Origin: Planctomycetota bacterium
GTDB lineage: Bacteria; Planctomycetota; Phycisphaerae; WQYP01
Direction: 5' to 3'
DNA: 10,647 nt
NCBI GenBank assembly: GCA_021798635.1
Contig: JAJZGH010000181.1
Coordinates: 1-10,647 of the forward strand
A program made the translations under genes and the position numbers. Below the pieces are notes generated by a model. That model was given only the letters and a program-made list of their open reading frames with translations, ran no database searches and was not told where the DNA came from. Shown here piece by piece: positions 1-6,633 of the stretch. How positions within the stretch are numbered: position 1 is the first letter of the stretch; every line of letters starts with the position of its first letter.

Positions 1-130
1 AATGCCCCGTCTGCTTTGTTGTCGGATCTCGCAGACTCATTATTAAGAGTCGGCTCGATCCTCCGCCGCGCATACGGGACATTTCAGACCCATCGCAATC
101 CCGGCCATTACTCGGACAGGCTCCTAGCCG

Positions 131-1546
131 TCAATTCAAACTCACGTGGCACGCAGCCGTGCGACCGTTGACCTTGATAACTTCAAAAATAATTTCCGGC
201 TTGCCCGCGGTGGTCTGGGCTTGGGTTACCAGTTTTTTGAACGCAGTAATATCATCAACACGGTGATCATCCACGCGCGTGATAATGTAACCGGGCTGCA
301 CCGGTGTGGTTCCCAGCGACGCCGGCTTGCCATTATGCACCAGAACCACATACACCCCTTTTTGCGTCAAGGGGAGTTTACGGGAATAAGCGTCAATAAA
401 TGCCAGATTGTGCACCACCAGGCCGATTTTGCGATCATAATATCGTGGCAGGCGGCTGGGTGGTGTGGGAGCCTGTCCTATGGTGATGGAAATAGTCTTG
501 GACTTCCCATTGCGTAGAATGCCGAGTTTAATAATCTGCCCGGGTTTTAATTGCTGCATTCGGTGCTCGAAACGCTCCACCATCAAAGTCGCCACCGGCG
601 TATGGGCAAATGGCTTTCCATCGACGGTCAGAATAATATCGCGCGACTTCAAGCCACCTTTGGCGGCCGGCATTCCCGGAATCACCTGCCCCACCATCAA
701 TCCCGCCGGCTGCTTAATGTTGTACAGTTTTCGCACGGCCGATCTTAACCCCGTGCTGTCCAGGGTGCCCAACCAGGGAATTTTGGCCACGAAGCGTTTG
801 GTCGGAATATCAGTCAAATCCTGCTTGATGGAGTTGTACCCGATAAACATGCCAACCTGCTGATTGTCCCGCAGGGTAACCGGAACCGATCGGCCCAGCA
901 GGGTCAGAATCATGCCATCACCCGGATTCGGTACGGTCAAGCCGATGAATTTGCCCGTGCGGAAATCAAAGACCGGGCTATTGGCATCCGTCAGACCAAA
1001 GGAATCTGTGGCAATAAGCGTATGAACCAGCGGGATCATCGCCTTGATGCGGTTGACCCCCACAAAGGCACCGTATGCCTGATCCTTCCCCAGTCGTCCC
1101 ACTGAAAAGACACGCTCGGCCAGATAGGCCTTGCCGGTAGAGGAAATTGGCAATGGGGTTGCATCCAGCGGCTTAAGCGCCCGCACGTAACAGAACAAAC
1201 CATCCACGGTGCGTCCCAGATACTGGGCGGAAATTTTGGGCATGTCGCCCTGTGCCAGTCGGATTTTCAAGTGATGGATGTACCCCAACGGAACGTCCTG
1301 CGGGATAAGATCCGAGGACACCAGCACTACGCCCTTTTTATTGAGCACAATGCCCTGTCCGCTGACCTTATTGGTTTTATGAAATTCATTTTCCGCGGTG
1401 TATTGCACCACCACAATACTGCGGGCAATTCCGGGAACCCGTTTGGCCACCCTCGGCGCTGCGGAAGCTGTTGCACCCGCCGCCAGAATACTGCCGGAAA
1501 TGCACATCAGGGCCGATACGCGATGCAACACTGATCGATACGTCAT
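131..1546 (-). CDS. HtrA-like pseudoprotease with two PDZ domains, secreted
   Basis: Predicted exported protein of 471 residues. Residues 1-30 look like a signal peptide (basic start, hydrophobic core about 11-27, likely cut near ASAA). Residues 37-250 follow the trypsin-like fold of the neighbouring HtrA protein, about 280-357 are a PDZ domain (VIPGMPAAKGGL, DIILTVDGKPF) and about 373-470 a second. Aligned by eye to the 1606-3039 product, the catalytic His falls on Asp79 (VLVSSDLI against VLTNFHVA). The Asp is kept as Asp115 (TVDGLF). The GNSGGPL motif is reduced to ANSPV: Ser190 stays but the two following glycines are gone. A working protease is therefore unlikely; a binding, scaffold or regulatory role through the PDZ domains is inferred. 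The start has AGGAA seven bases upstream. It lies 59 bases after its active paralogue, probably in the same transcript. Confidence 0.85.
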   Translation of the reverse strand: MTYRSVLHRVSALMCISGSILAAGATASAAPRVAKRVPGIARSIVVVQYTAENEFHKTNKVSGQGIVLNKKGVVLVSSDLIPQDVPLGYIHHLKIRLAQGDMPKISAQYLGRTVDGLFCYVRALKPLDATPLPISSTGKAYLAERVFSVGRLGKDQAYGAFVGVNRIKAMIPLVHTLIATDSFGLTDANSPVFDFRTGKFIGLTVPNPGDGMILTLLGRSVPVTLRDNQQVGMFIGYNSIKQDLTDIPTKRFVAKIPWLGTLDSTGLRSAVRKLYNIKQPAGLMVGQVIPGMPAAKGGLKSRDIILTVDGKPFAHTPVATLMVERFEHRMQQLKPGQIIKLGILRNGKSKTISITIGQAPTPPSRLPRYYDRKIGLVVHNLAFIDAYSRKLPLTQKGVYVVLVHNGKPASLGTTPVQPGYIITRVDDHRVDDITAFKKLVTQAQTTAGKPEIIFEVIKVNGRTAACHVSLN

Positions 1547-1605
1547 AGTAAGTTTCCTGATCCAAAAAAGTTAAAGGTCATGATTAAATTATACTCCGCC
1601 GGAGT

Positions 1606-3039
1606 TCAACTTCCGCTGCCCGGACTGAAAACCAGGGTGCGTTCCGTGCGTCCCCGTTTCACCACGACGGCATAGGGCTTTTTCGTTTTAGCCATACGAT
1701 CCGCCAGAACTTTCAGTTGCAGGCTATCGACTATTCCGATACTGCCTACCCGGCGAATAATGTCGCCATCTTCCATACCGGCGGTGTCGGCAATCGATCC
1801 GCTTTGCACGCTGGTAACCAACACGCCCCGGATCATTTTCATCTGCTGCTGCCGCAGATACGCATCGGTAAGGTTCCGCACCACGATTCCCCACGGCTTA
1901 ATCTGATGACGCGGAGCGATGACACTTTCCAGACGCTGTGTGAAAACATACAGCTTTTTCTGCTGCATTTTTGAACCGTCCGTCATACGTTCCACCAGCA
2001 GTGCGACTCGGGAACCCACCGGCTGACTGGAAATGTAACGTCGCACAGAGGAAACCTGCTCGGGAAAGCGGCAATTCGTTGGATGGCCGTTGACCGACAG
2101 CAACACATCCAGAGCATGCACACCGCCTATGGACGCGGGCGAATTATGATCCACCGAACGGATCAGTACGCCGGTTTGCGCGGGCAAATGATAAAAGCGA
2201 CTAAGCCCCAGCATGGGTTCAAGTTCCAACCCCACGTAGCTGCGTGCCACCTTCCGAAATTTCAGTAACGACGGGATCACGCGGCGCGCCACATTAATCG
2301 GAATGGCGAATCCCAGATTGTTGGCCGTGGGATCGCCGCGCGTATTAATGCCGATGACCTGCCCGCGCAGGTTAATCAGCGGACCGCCGGAATTGCCCGG
2401 ATTAATGGCGGCATCGGTCTGCAGCCAGTTATTGAACCAGCCGGTCTCGTAGCCATCAATGGTCGTGGCGTTAAAAAATCGGTCGGTGTTGGAAATAATG
2501 CCTCGGGTCACCGTGCGCGCAAGACCGAACGGCGTGCCAATGGCCAGTACGGGTTGGCCCAATTGCACGTGGCTGGAATTACCCAGCGAGGCCCATTTGA
2601 AATGCAAATGCCGGGCATGTATTTGCGCCATATCCATTTGCACCAGCGCCAGATCAGTCCAGTGATCCGAACCGATCAGCGCGGCCCGCACGCGTTCCTG
2701 ATCCGGTAGAACAATTTCAATTCGCCGCGCCCGCCCGGCCACGTGGAAATTGGTCAGCACCCGTCCCTGCCGGTCAATAATAACACCGCTGCCGATGGCC
2801 CTGAAATTTTCCGGAATGCCATTTTGAAAATCGCGCATGACCACGTTGATCCGCACCACCGCAGGCGATACCCGCGCCAAGGCATATTGCGTGCGCCATG
2901 ACGGCTTGTCGCTGACCATCCAGCCCGGCACCGAAGCGCAACCGCCCAATTGGGGCAGAATCCAGACTGCCAGCAGCACGCCCCACACAGCGCGACAACT
3001 TAATGTGCTACCTGCAGATCGTCTCAAGCGTTTGAGCAT
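1606..3039 (-). CDS. htrA: HtrA/DegP-type serine protease, lipoprotein, two PDZ domains
   Basis: Trypsin-like serine protease of the HtrA (DegP/DegQ/DegS, S1C) family, which degrades or holds misfolded proteins in the cell envelope. Length is 477 residues, as usual for two-PDZ members. The N-terminus has basic residues, a hydrophobic stretch (about 17-31) and a lipobox LGGC with Cys34, so the mature protein should be lipid-anchored rather than free. The triad is complete: His99 (TNFHVA), Asp129 (HWTDLAL) and Ser217 (NPGNSGGPL). PDZ1 covers about 266-352 and PDZ2 about 383-473. PDZ1 lacks an obvious classic GLGF loop but has YVGLELEP and TGVLIRSVDHNSPA. The start is supported by GGAG seven bases upstream (3047-3050). 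It lies 83 bases downstream of panD on the same strand and is followed by the degenerate paralogue. A near-palindrome at 3060-3080 precedes the start and may affect expression. Confidence 0.93.
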   Translation of the reverse strand: MLKRLRRSAGSTLSCRAVWGVLLAVWILPQLGGCASVPGWMVSDKPSWRTQYALARVSPAVVRINVVMRDFQNGIPENFRAIGSGVIIDRQGRVLTNFHVAGRARRIEIVLPDQERVRAALIGSDHWTDLALVQMDMAQIHARHLHFKWASLGNSSHVQLGQPVLAIGTPFGLARTVTRGIISNTDRFFNATTIDGYETGWFNNWLQTDAAINPGNSGGPLINLRGQVIGINTRGDPTANNLGFAIPINVARRVIPSLLKFRKVARSYVGLELEPMLGLSRFYHLPAQTGVLIRSVDHNSPASIGGVHALDVLLSVNGHPTNCRFPEQVSSVRRYISSQPVGSRVALLVERMTDGSKMQQKKLYVFTQRLESVIAPRHQIKPWGIVVRNLTDAYLRQQQMKMIRGVLVTSVQSGSIADTAGMEDGDIIRRVGSIGIVDSLQLKVLADRMAKTKKPYAVVVKRGRTERTLVFSPGSGS

Positions 3040-3059
3040 TCAGCATCTCCATATATAAC

Positions 3060-3080
3060 GGCGGGGGACTGTCGCCCGCC
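3060..3080. promoter_or_regulatory. Near-perfect 21-base palindrome upstream of htrA
   Basis: Ten-base arms GGCGGGGGAC and GTCGCCCGCC around a central T pair at nine of ten positions. The element sits 21 bases upstream of the htrA start and 43 bases after the panD stop. On the minus strand a TATACT box (3082-3087) lies just before it, so a transcript starting there would begin inside the palindrome; no convincing -35 box was found. There is no T-run after the stem, so a Rho-independent terminator is unlikely. It could be an operator or a leader hairpin; that is inference. Confidence 0.35.
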
Positions 3081-3122
3081 AAGTATAGACCGGCTCGCAC
3101 ACCTGCACAGCCTTTTGCAATG

Positions 3123-3503
3123 TCATACGTCCAATCGGCTCGCAATGGTCATGTTCTTCACCGGTTTATTGGACGAATCTAAAACCAGAACGCTCGCTAC
3201 ATGATCGACGGTTTCTTCCGGCGTCATCTCTGCGAACGCCATGATAATTATCTTTTCTCCCGGCTTAACAAGATGCGCTGCAGCGCCGTTAATGCCGATC
3301 ACACCGGAACCTTTTTTCCCGGCAAGAATATAGGTTTCAAAACGCACGCCATTGTGAATATCAGCCACCAGCACGCGCTCATTAGGCAACAATCCGCTAA
3401 GCTTGAGCAGATCAAGGTCAATGGTGATACTTCCCACGTAATTACGATTGGCCTGGGTGATGATCGCGCCGTGAATCTTGGCTCGCAGTAAGGTCAATAA
3501 CAT
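3123..3503 (-). CDS. panD: Aspartate 1-decarboxylase (PanD), pyruvoyl-dependent
   Basis: Converts L-aspartate to beta-alanine and CO2 in the cytoplasm, supplying the beta-alanine half of pantothenate and so coenzyme A. The 126-residue proenzyme cuts itself between Gly24 and Ser25 (motif YVGSITID), and Ser25 becomes the pyruvoyl cofactor. Residues matching the E. coli enzyme at the same numbers are visible: Lys9, His11, Tyr22, Ser25, Arg54, Tyr58 and Asn72 in INGAAAH. The start chosen is the ATG at 3503, giving the family-typical MLLTLLRAKIH opening; the frame is open further upstream, but that stretch (to 3677) has no PanD-like sequence and runs into the inverted repeat. The ribosome site is weak (GGA about 9-11 bases upstream). 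It is divergent from hemC and probably heads the transcript that continues into htrA. Confidence 0.96.
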   Translation of the reverse strand: MLLTLLRAKIHGAIITQANRNYVGSITIDLDLLKLSGLLPNERVLVADIHNGVRFETYILAGKKGSGVIGINGAAAHLVKPGEKIIIMAFAEMTPEETVDHVASVLVLDSSNKPVKNMTIASRLDV

Positions 3504-3660
3504 TACACATTCCGAATCCGGCCGGCCATATTCAGCCATTGGGGCCGGCGCTTTGAACCAGTGTACCGCAGAATGCACCAGTTCGTCCATAAAGCACTCC
3601 ACAGTTCTGTTTCCGCAACGCCGTCTCGCATCCAAGCCTCCAACGCGCCACCAGAAACAA

Positions 3661-3709
3661 AAAAAGGTACCTGACACCTTTTCCGAAAAAAGGTGTCAGG
3701 TACCTTTTT
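3661..3709. repeat. Perfect inverted repeat, 22-base arms, REP-like palindrome
   Basis: The left arm (3661-3682) and right arm (3688-3709) are exact reverse complements, separated by CCGAA. The core reads GGTACCTGACACC on one strand and GGTGTCAGGTACC on the other, flanked by runs of A and T. It lies between the divergent genes panD and hemC, where neither gene needs a terminator, although its form (GC core, T-run on both strands) would allow bidirectional termination. The better guess is a dispersed REP-type palindrome of the kind moved by IS200/Y1-type (RAYT) transposases; no such transposase is in this window. The remainder of the 277-base gap shows no clear promoter. Confidence 0.8.
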
Positions 3710-3780
3710 CGATGCGCTGCGGTGGCCGACAGGGGCTGGGCCGCTGGCGTTAGCGGGCCGGGGCCATTAGCATCACAGCG

Positions 3781-4752
3781 ATGATAGAACCAGATCGAAC
3801 CATCCGAATCGGCACCCGGTCCAGTCTGCTGGCGCGCACGCAGGCGGGCATGGTCAAACAAATGCTTGAAGCCCGACTCATCGGCAGACCGCCCACAACA
3901 ATCGAACTGGTTTTTATTACAACTTCGGGTGATCAACAGCAGGATCGCCCCCTGGCGGAATCCGGGGGTAAGGGCTTATTTATAAAGGAAATTGAAACAG
4001 CTTTGCTGGAAAATCGCATTGATCTGGCGGTGCATTCGGCTAAAGATCTGCCGGCGGAACTGGCGGTTGGAACTATTATCGCCGGGACACCCTTGCGTGC
4101 GCAGGCCGGTGATGTATGGATTGGATTTCAAAATAAATCCATTGCTGACCTTCCCCCCTCTGCCCTGGTGGGAACGTCGTCGCTGCGCCGGCAATCGCAG
4201 CTTCTGGCCATGCGCCCGGATGTTACGGTTCAGCCGTTGCGGGGCAATATCGAAACGCGTTTGCGCAAAGTAAACGAAGGCGTGATAGCCGGTACATTTC
4301 TGGCCCAAGCCGGGTTGGATCGCACGAATCTGTTTCCGGATTCCGCCGTGAGCCTGCCGCTGGATGAATTTATCCCTGCCGCAGGACAGGGGATTCTGGC
4401 AATTCAGGCGCGAACCCAGGATGCTATTATGTGTAAGCTCGCCGGGACGATTAATCACACCGGTACGGCGGCGGCGCTGGCGTTTGAGCGGCGGGTAGTA
4501 GCAGCATTGGCGGGCAACTGCCTGGCTCCCATGGGGGTATGCGCCATGCCACGCGGAAATCCGGTCAACACCCTTCACGGGTGGATTGTCCGGGCTTTTC
4601 TAGCCACGCCGGACGGAAAAAAAATATCCCGCGCTACCTTGCTGACTGAAGACCCTTCCGACGCAGGGCTTAACGGCCTGTATGATTTGCTGCTTGAAAC
4701 GCTGCGCCAGCGCGGCAGCGCGGAAATCATGAATCTGATCAATCCGCGGTGA
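3781..4752 (+). CDS. hemC: Porphobilinogen deaminase (hydroxymethylbilane synthase)
   Basis: Joins four porphobilinogen molecules head to tail into hydroxymethylbilane, the linear tetrapyrrole used for haem, sirohaem and related cofactors; a cytoplasmic enzyme. The 323-residue product, slightly longer than the usual 310 or so, has all the family blocks in order: RIGTRSSLLARTQ (9-21), the flexible-loop region GGKGLFIKE (62-70), HSAKDLP (85-91) with catalytic Asp89, GTSSLRRQ (131-138), LRGNIETRL (153-161) and AAGQGIL (200-206). GNCLAPMG contains Cys247, which should carry the dipyrromethane cofactor. The ATG at 3781 is the natural start because RIGTRSS follows within nine residues; the upstream sequence has no good Shine-Dalgarno site. 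No hemD, hemA or hemB gene is next to it. The ferredoxin gene follows after 107 bases. Confidence 0.97.
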   Translation: MIEPDRTIRIGTRSSLLARTQAGMVKQMLEARLIGRPPTTIELVFITTSGDQQQDRPLAESGGKGLFIKEIETALLENRIDLAVHSAKDLPAELAVGTIIAGTPLRAQAGDVWIGFQNKSIADLPPSALVGTSSLRRQSQLLAMRPDVTVQPLRGNIETRLRKVNEGVIAGTFLAQAGLDRTNLFPDSAVSLPLDEFIPAAGQGILAIQARTQDAIMCKLAGTINHTGTAAALAFERRVVAALAGNCLAPMGVCAMPRGNPVNTLHGWIVRAFLATPDGKKISRATLLTEDPSDAGLNGLYDLLLETLRQRGSAEIMNLINPR

Positions 4753-4781
4753 ATGCGGCAATCTGGCAGCCTACAGACTTG

Positions 4782-4796
4782 CAACGCCGGGCGTTG
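4782..4796. promoter_or_regulatory. 15-base palindrome between hemC and ferredoxin gene
   Basis: CAACGCC and GGCGTTG are exact reverse complements around one central G. It lies 29 bases after the hemC stop and 63 bases before the ferredoxin start. No T-run follows, so it is not an obvious terminator; it may be a protein-binding site, or chance. Apart from this, the 107-base gap shows only the ferredoxin ribosome site. Confidence 0.25.
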
Positions 4797-4859
4797 GCTT
4801 GCATACTCATCAGATGAAACATGCGGCCCTGGATGGACCGCGATTTTAAGGATACGACT

Positions 4860-5234
4860 ATGCCTAAGCTCACTGTTGAAAATATGGGTGATTTTGAAGT
4901 TCCCGCCGGCACGCGACTGGTCAATGCACTGACCGATATTGTGCAAATAGATCAGTTCCACGCCTGCGGCGGCCACGCTCGCTGCACCACATGCCGTGTA
5001 CAAATTGAAAATGGTGCGCCGGCAAAAATCACAGAAGCCGAGAAAACCATCATGAAAGAGCGCGGCCTGACCGCCCAGCCGGGCTTACGCCTTAGCTGCC
5101 AGGTCCTATGCGACGCGGACATGACGGTTCGCGTTATCAGCCGATGGAAAGGCACGGGAGCCAAAGATGGTGGTGGCCGCCCATCAGATGCGATCGAACC
5201 ACCGCCGGTCTGGCTGGAGAAAACCGCTGGCTGA
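4860..5234 (+). CDS. [2Fe-2S] ferredoxin, C-x5-C-x2-C type
   Basis: Small electron carrier of 124 residues. Four cysteines positioned for a [2Fe-2S] cluster are visible: Cys36, Cys42 and Cys45 in ACGGHARCTTC, and Cys80 in LRLSC. The five-residue spacing between the first two is that of the adrenodoxin/isc-ferredoxin side of the family, rather than the four-residue spacing of plant-type ferredoxins. Residues 3-95 form the ferredoxin domain; the tail from about 97 is rich in Gly, Pro and Lys and looks disordered. The frame is open from 4821, but the ATG at 4860 is preferred because AAGGA (4848-4852) lies seven bases before it and the domain starts at once (MPKLTVENMG). The redox partner is unknown: no reductase, oxygenase or isc gene is nearby. 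It is followed after 50 bases by the zinc-ribbon gene. Confidence 0.92.
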   Translation: MPKLTVENMGDFEVPAGTRLVNALTDIVQIDQFHACGGHARCTTCRVQIENGAPAKITEAEKTIMKERGLTAQPGLRLSCQVLCDADMTVRVISRWKGTGAKDGGGRPSDAIEPPPVWLEKTAG

Positions 5235-5284
5235 TAAGGCTCAATTTTGGTACACTACGGGATTGAGGACTTTGAGGTTACGAC

Positions 5285-6040
5285 ATGACGGCATTCACAA
5301 TGATCCCTTCTCTTCTGGCGCTTTATCGAATTGATCATGATTTACATGAATTCAATAATCGCCTCGCCGCAGTCATGAAGGATCAGGTAGCCATTGAAAA
5401 CAACATTACCCGCCTCAATGCCAGCCTGGCGGAATTTGAATCGGCGGGCCGGAAGCTTCAGGCCACGATCTCTTCCCATGAATTGGACATGAAAAGCCGG
5501 CAGGAGCACATTGAAAAAATGCGCACCAGCTTGAACAACGCCAAGACCAATAAAGAATATTCCGCCATTCTCATCCAGATTTCCGCCGAAAAAGAAGAAG
5601 TCAGTAAAATTGAAACCACGATTCTGGACTTCATGGGACAACTGGAAACCAATATGAAATCCGCTTCGGGTATACGCGAGCAATTGCATGTGGCTCAAAA
5701 GAGCCTGGACGACTCGCGCCGCCAGAGCAGCCAGCGCGTTGCGGAACTGCAAGCTCATATCCGGGAACTCCAAAGTCACCGCGAGCAGGCGACCAACGCC
5801 GTGCCTCCCGAATCGCGCAAACAGTATGATCGCATCTGTCAGCGTTATCCCGGCGATGCCATGGCTCCGGTGGAGTTCAACGAAAACGACATGGACACCA
5901 TCACCTGCGGTGGGTGCTTTATGGGCTTGAACATTGAAGATGTTAATTTGCTGCGCGGGCGTGATGAAATCCGCAGATGCCAGTCCTGCGGGCGAATTCT
6001 TTATCTGCCGGAAATGCTTCCCCAGCAGACATCGGCCTAA
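5285..6040 (+). CDS. Coiled-coil C4 zinc-ribbon protein, CT398/HP0958-like
   Basis: Cytoplasmic protein of 251 residues. Residues about 14-170 are almost wholly helical with heptad-like spacing, broken near 84-92 by NNAKTNKEY, the conserved turn seen in this family, so a long helical hairpin is expected. Residues 204-245 form a zinc ribbon with two Cys pairs: Cys208/Cys211 (TCGGC) and Cys232/Cys235 (RCQSC). This is the arrangement of the widespread C4-type zinc-ribbon family that includes chlamydial CT398 and Helicobacter HP0958, where links to sigma-54 and to flagellar mRNA have been reported; its role in most bacteria is unknown. The start has GAGG seven bases upstream (5274-5277); a second in-frame ATG at 5300 lacks a better site. 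The RNase H gene follows after 94 bases. Confidence 0.9.
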   Translation: MTAFTMIPSLLALYRIDHDLHEFNNRLAAVMKDQVAIENNITRLNASLAEFESAGRKLQATISSHELDMKSRQEHIEKMRTSLNNAKTNKEYSAILIQISAEKEEVSKIETTILDFMGQLETNMKSASGIREQLHVAQKSLDDSRRQSSQRVAELQAHIRELQSHREQATNAVPPESRKQYDRICQRYPGDAMAPVEFNENDMDTITCGGCFMGLNIEDVNLLRGRDEIRRCQSCGRILYLPEMLPQQTSA

Positions 6041-6134
6041 GACCATTTTCAAATTATCTTTTCCCGGTAATAATACCTTCTGAATCCCGGCTAAGGGGTT
6101 AGTTTCCGGGTTCTTCTGCGGTGTTTTCGGAGTC

Positions 6135-6620
6135 ATGTCATTGGACTATTCAACGCTGGTGATGCAGTTTGACGGTGGATCACGGGGGAATCCGGGGCCG
6201 GCGGGGTGCGGTGTCACGCTTACAACGCCCGCAGGCGATCTGGTCTATGAACTCGGCGATTATCTGGGCACCCATACCAACAACTACGCCGAGTACAGCG
6301 GTTTAATTCGCGGTGCTGATGCGGCGGTGAAGCTGGGCGTGCGGAAGCTGGAAATTCGCGCCGACAGCGAATTGGTGGTACGACAAATTCTGGGAATTTA
6401 TCGCGTGAAAAACGCCACGCTAAGACCTCTGTATCAACAAGCTATGGATTTATTACAGCAAATTCCCGCCTGGTCGATTCGCCATGTTTATCGCAGCTCC
6501 AATGCGCGGCCCGATGAATTAGCAAATATGGCCATGAATCGCAAGCGTGCAATTTATAGCGGACCGGCTGCGGAGATTTTGCACCCGACAGAAGAACCAC
6601 GGCAAAAGTCCGTCGGCTGA
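6135..6620 (+). CDS. rnhA: Ribonuclease HI family protein
   Basis: Cleaves the RNA strand of RNA-DNA hybrids, removing primers and R-loops. The 161-residue protein has the RNase H fold blocks in order: QFDGGSRGNPGPAG with Asp13, NNYAEY with Glu53, IRADSELVVRQ with Asp77, YRVKN, and HVYRSSNARPDELAN with Asp127. All four metal-binding acidic residues are therefore present. It belongs to the short class without the basic protrusion of E. coli RNase HI. The tail from about 140 is not conserved-looking. The ATG at 6135 has GGAG only two bases ahead, which is too close to be ideal; the in-frame ATG at 6162 is an alternative that would still keep Asp13. The stop codon lies 13 bases from the first clear homology of the broken gene fragment on the opposite strand, so the fragment ends against this gene. 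Confidence 0.93.
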   Translation: MSLDYSTLVMQFDGGSRGNPGPAGCGVTLTTPAGDLVYELGDYLGTHTNNYAEYSGLIRGADAAVKLGVRKLEIRADSELVVRQILGIYRVKNATLRPLYQQAMDLLQQIPAWSIRHVYRSSNARPDELANMAMNRKRAIYSGPAAEILHPTEEPRQKSVG

Positions 6621-6633
6621 TTTTCGCCGGGGC

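Noticed and set aside
43..108. Possible nrdR gene start at the left edge
   Set aside because: The CPVC opening is suggestive, but the frame stops after 21 codons and neither other frame continues with the expected Arg-rich and second Cys-pair motifs before the window ends.
3504..3677. N-terminal extension of panD by 58 residues
   Set aside because: The added residues show no PanD character, the family starts at the MLLTLLRAKIH block, and the extension runs into the inverted repeat.
3661..3709. Rho-independent terminator
   Set aside because: The shape would fit, but it lies upstream of both flanking genes, which diverge, so there is no transcript end to serve.
3976..4578. Minus-strand open frame of 200 codons opposite hemC
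   Set aside because: It is a shadow of hemC, whose motifs are complete; nothing in the translation resembles a protein family.
5244..5256. Extended -10 promoter TGGTACACT before the zinc-ribbon gene
   Set aside because: Only four of six -10 bases match and no -35 box lies at a suitable distance.
5342..6136. Long minus-strand open frame opposite the zinc-ribbon gene
   Set aside because: It lies wholly antisense to a gene with clear family motifs; its translation has no recognisable domain and no ribosome site was seen.
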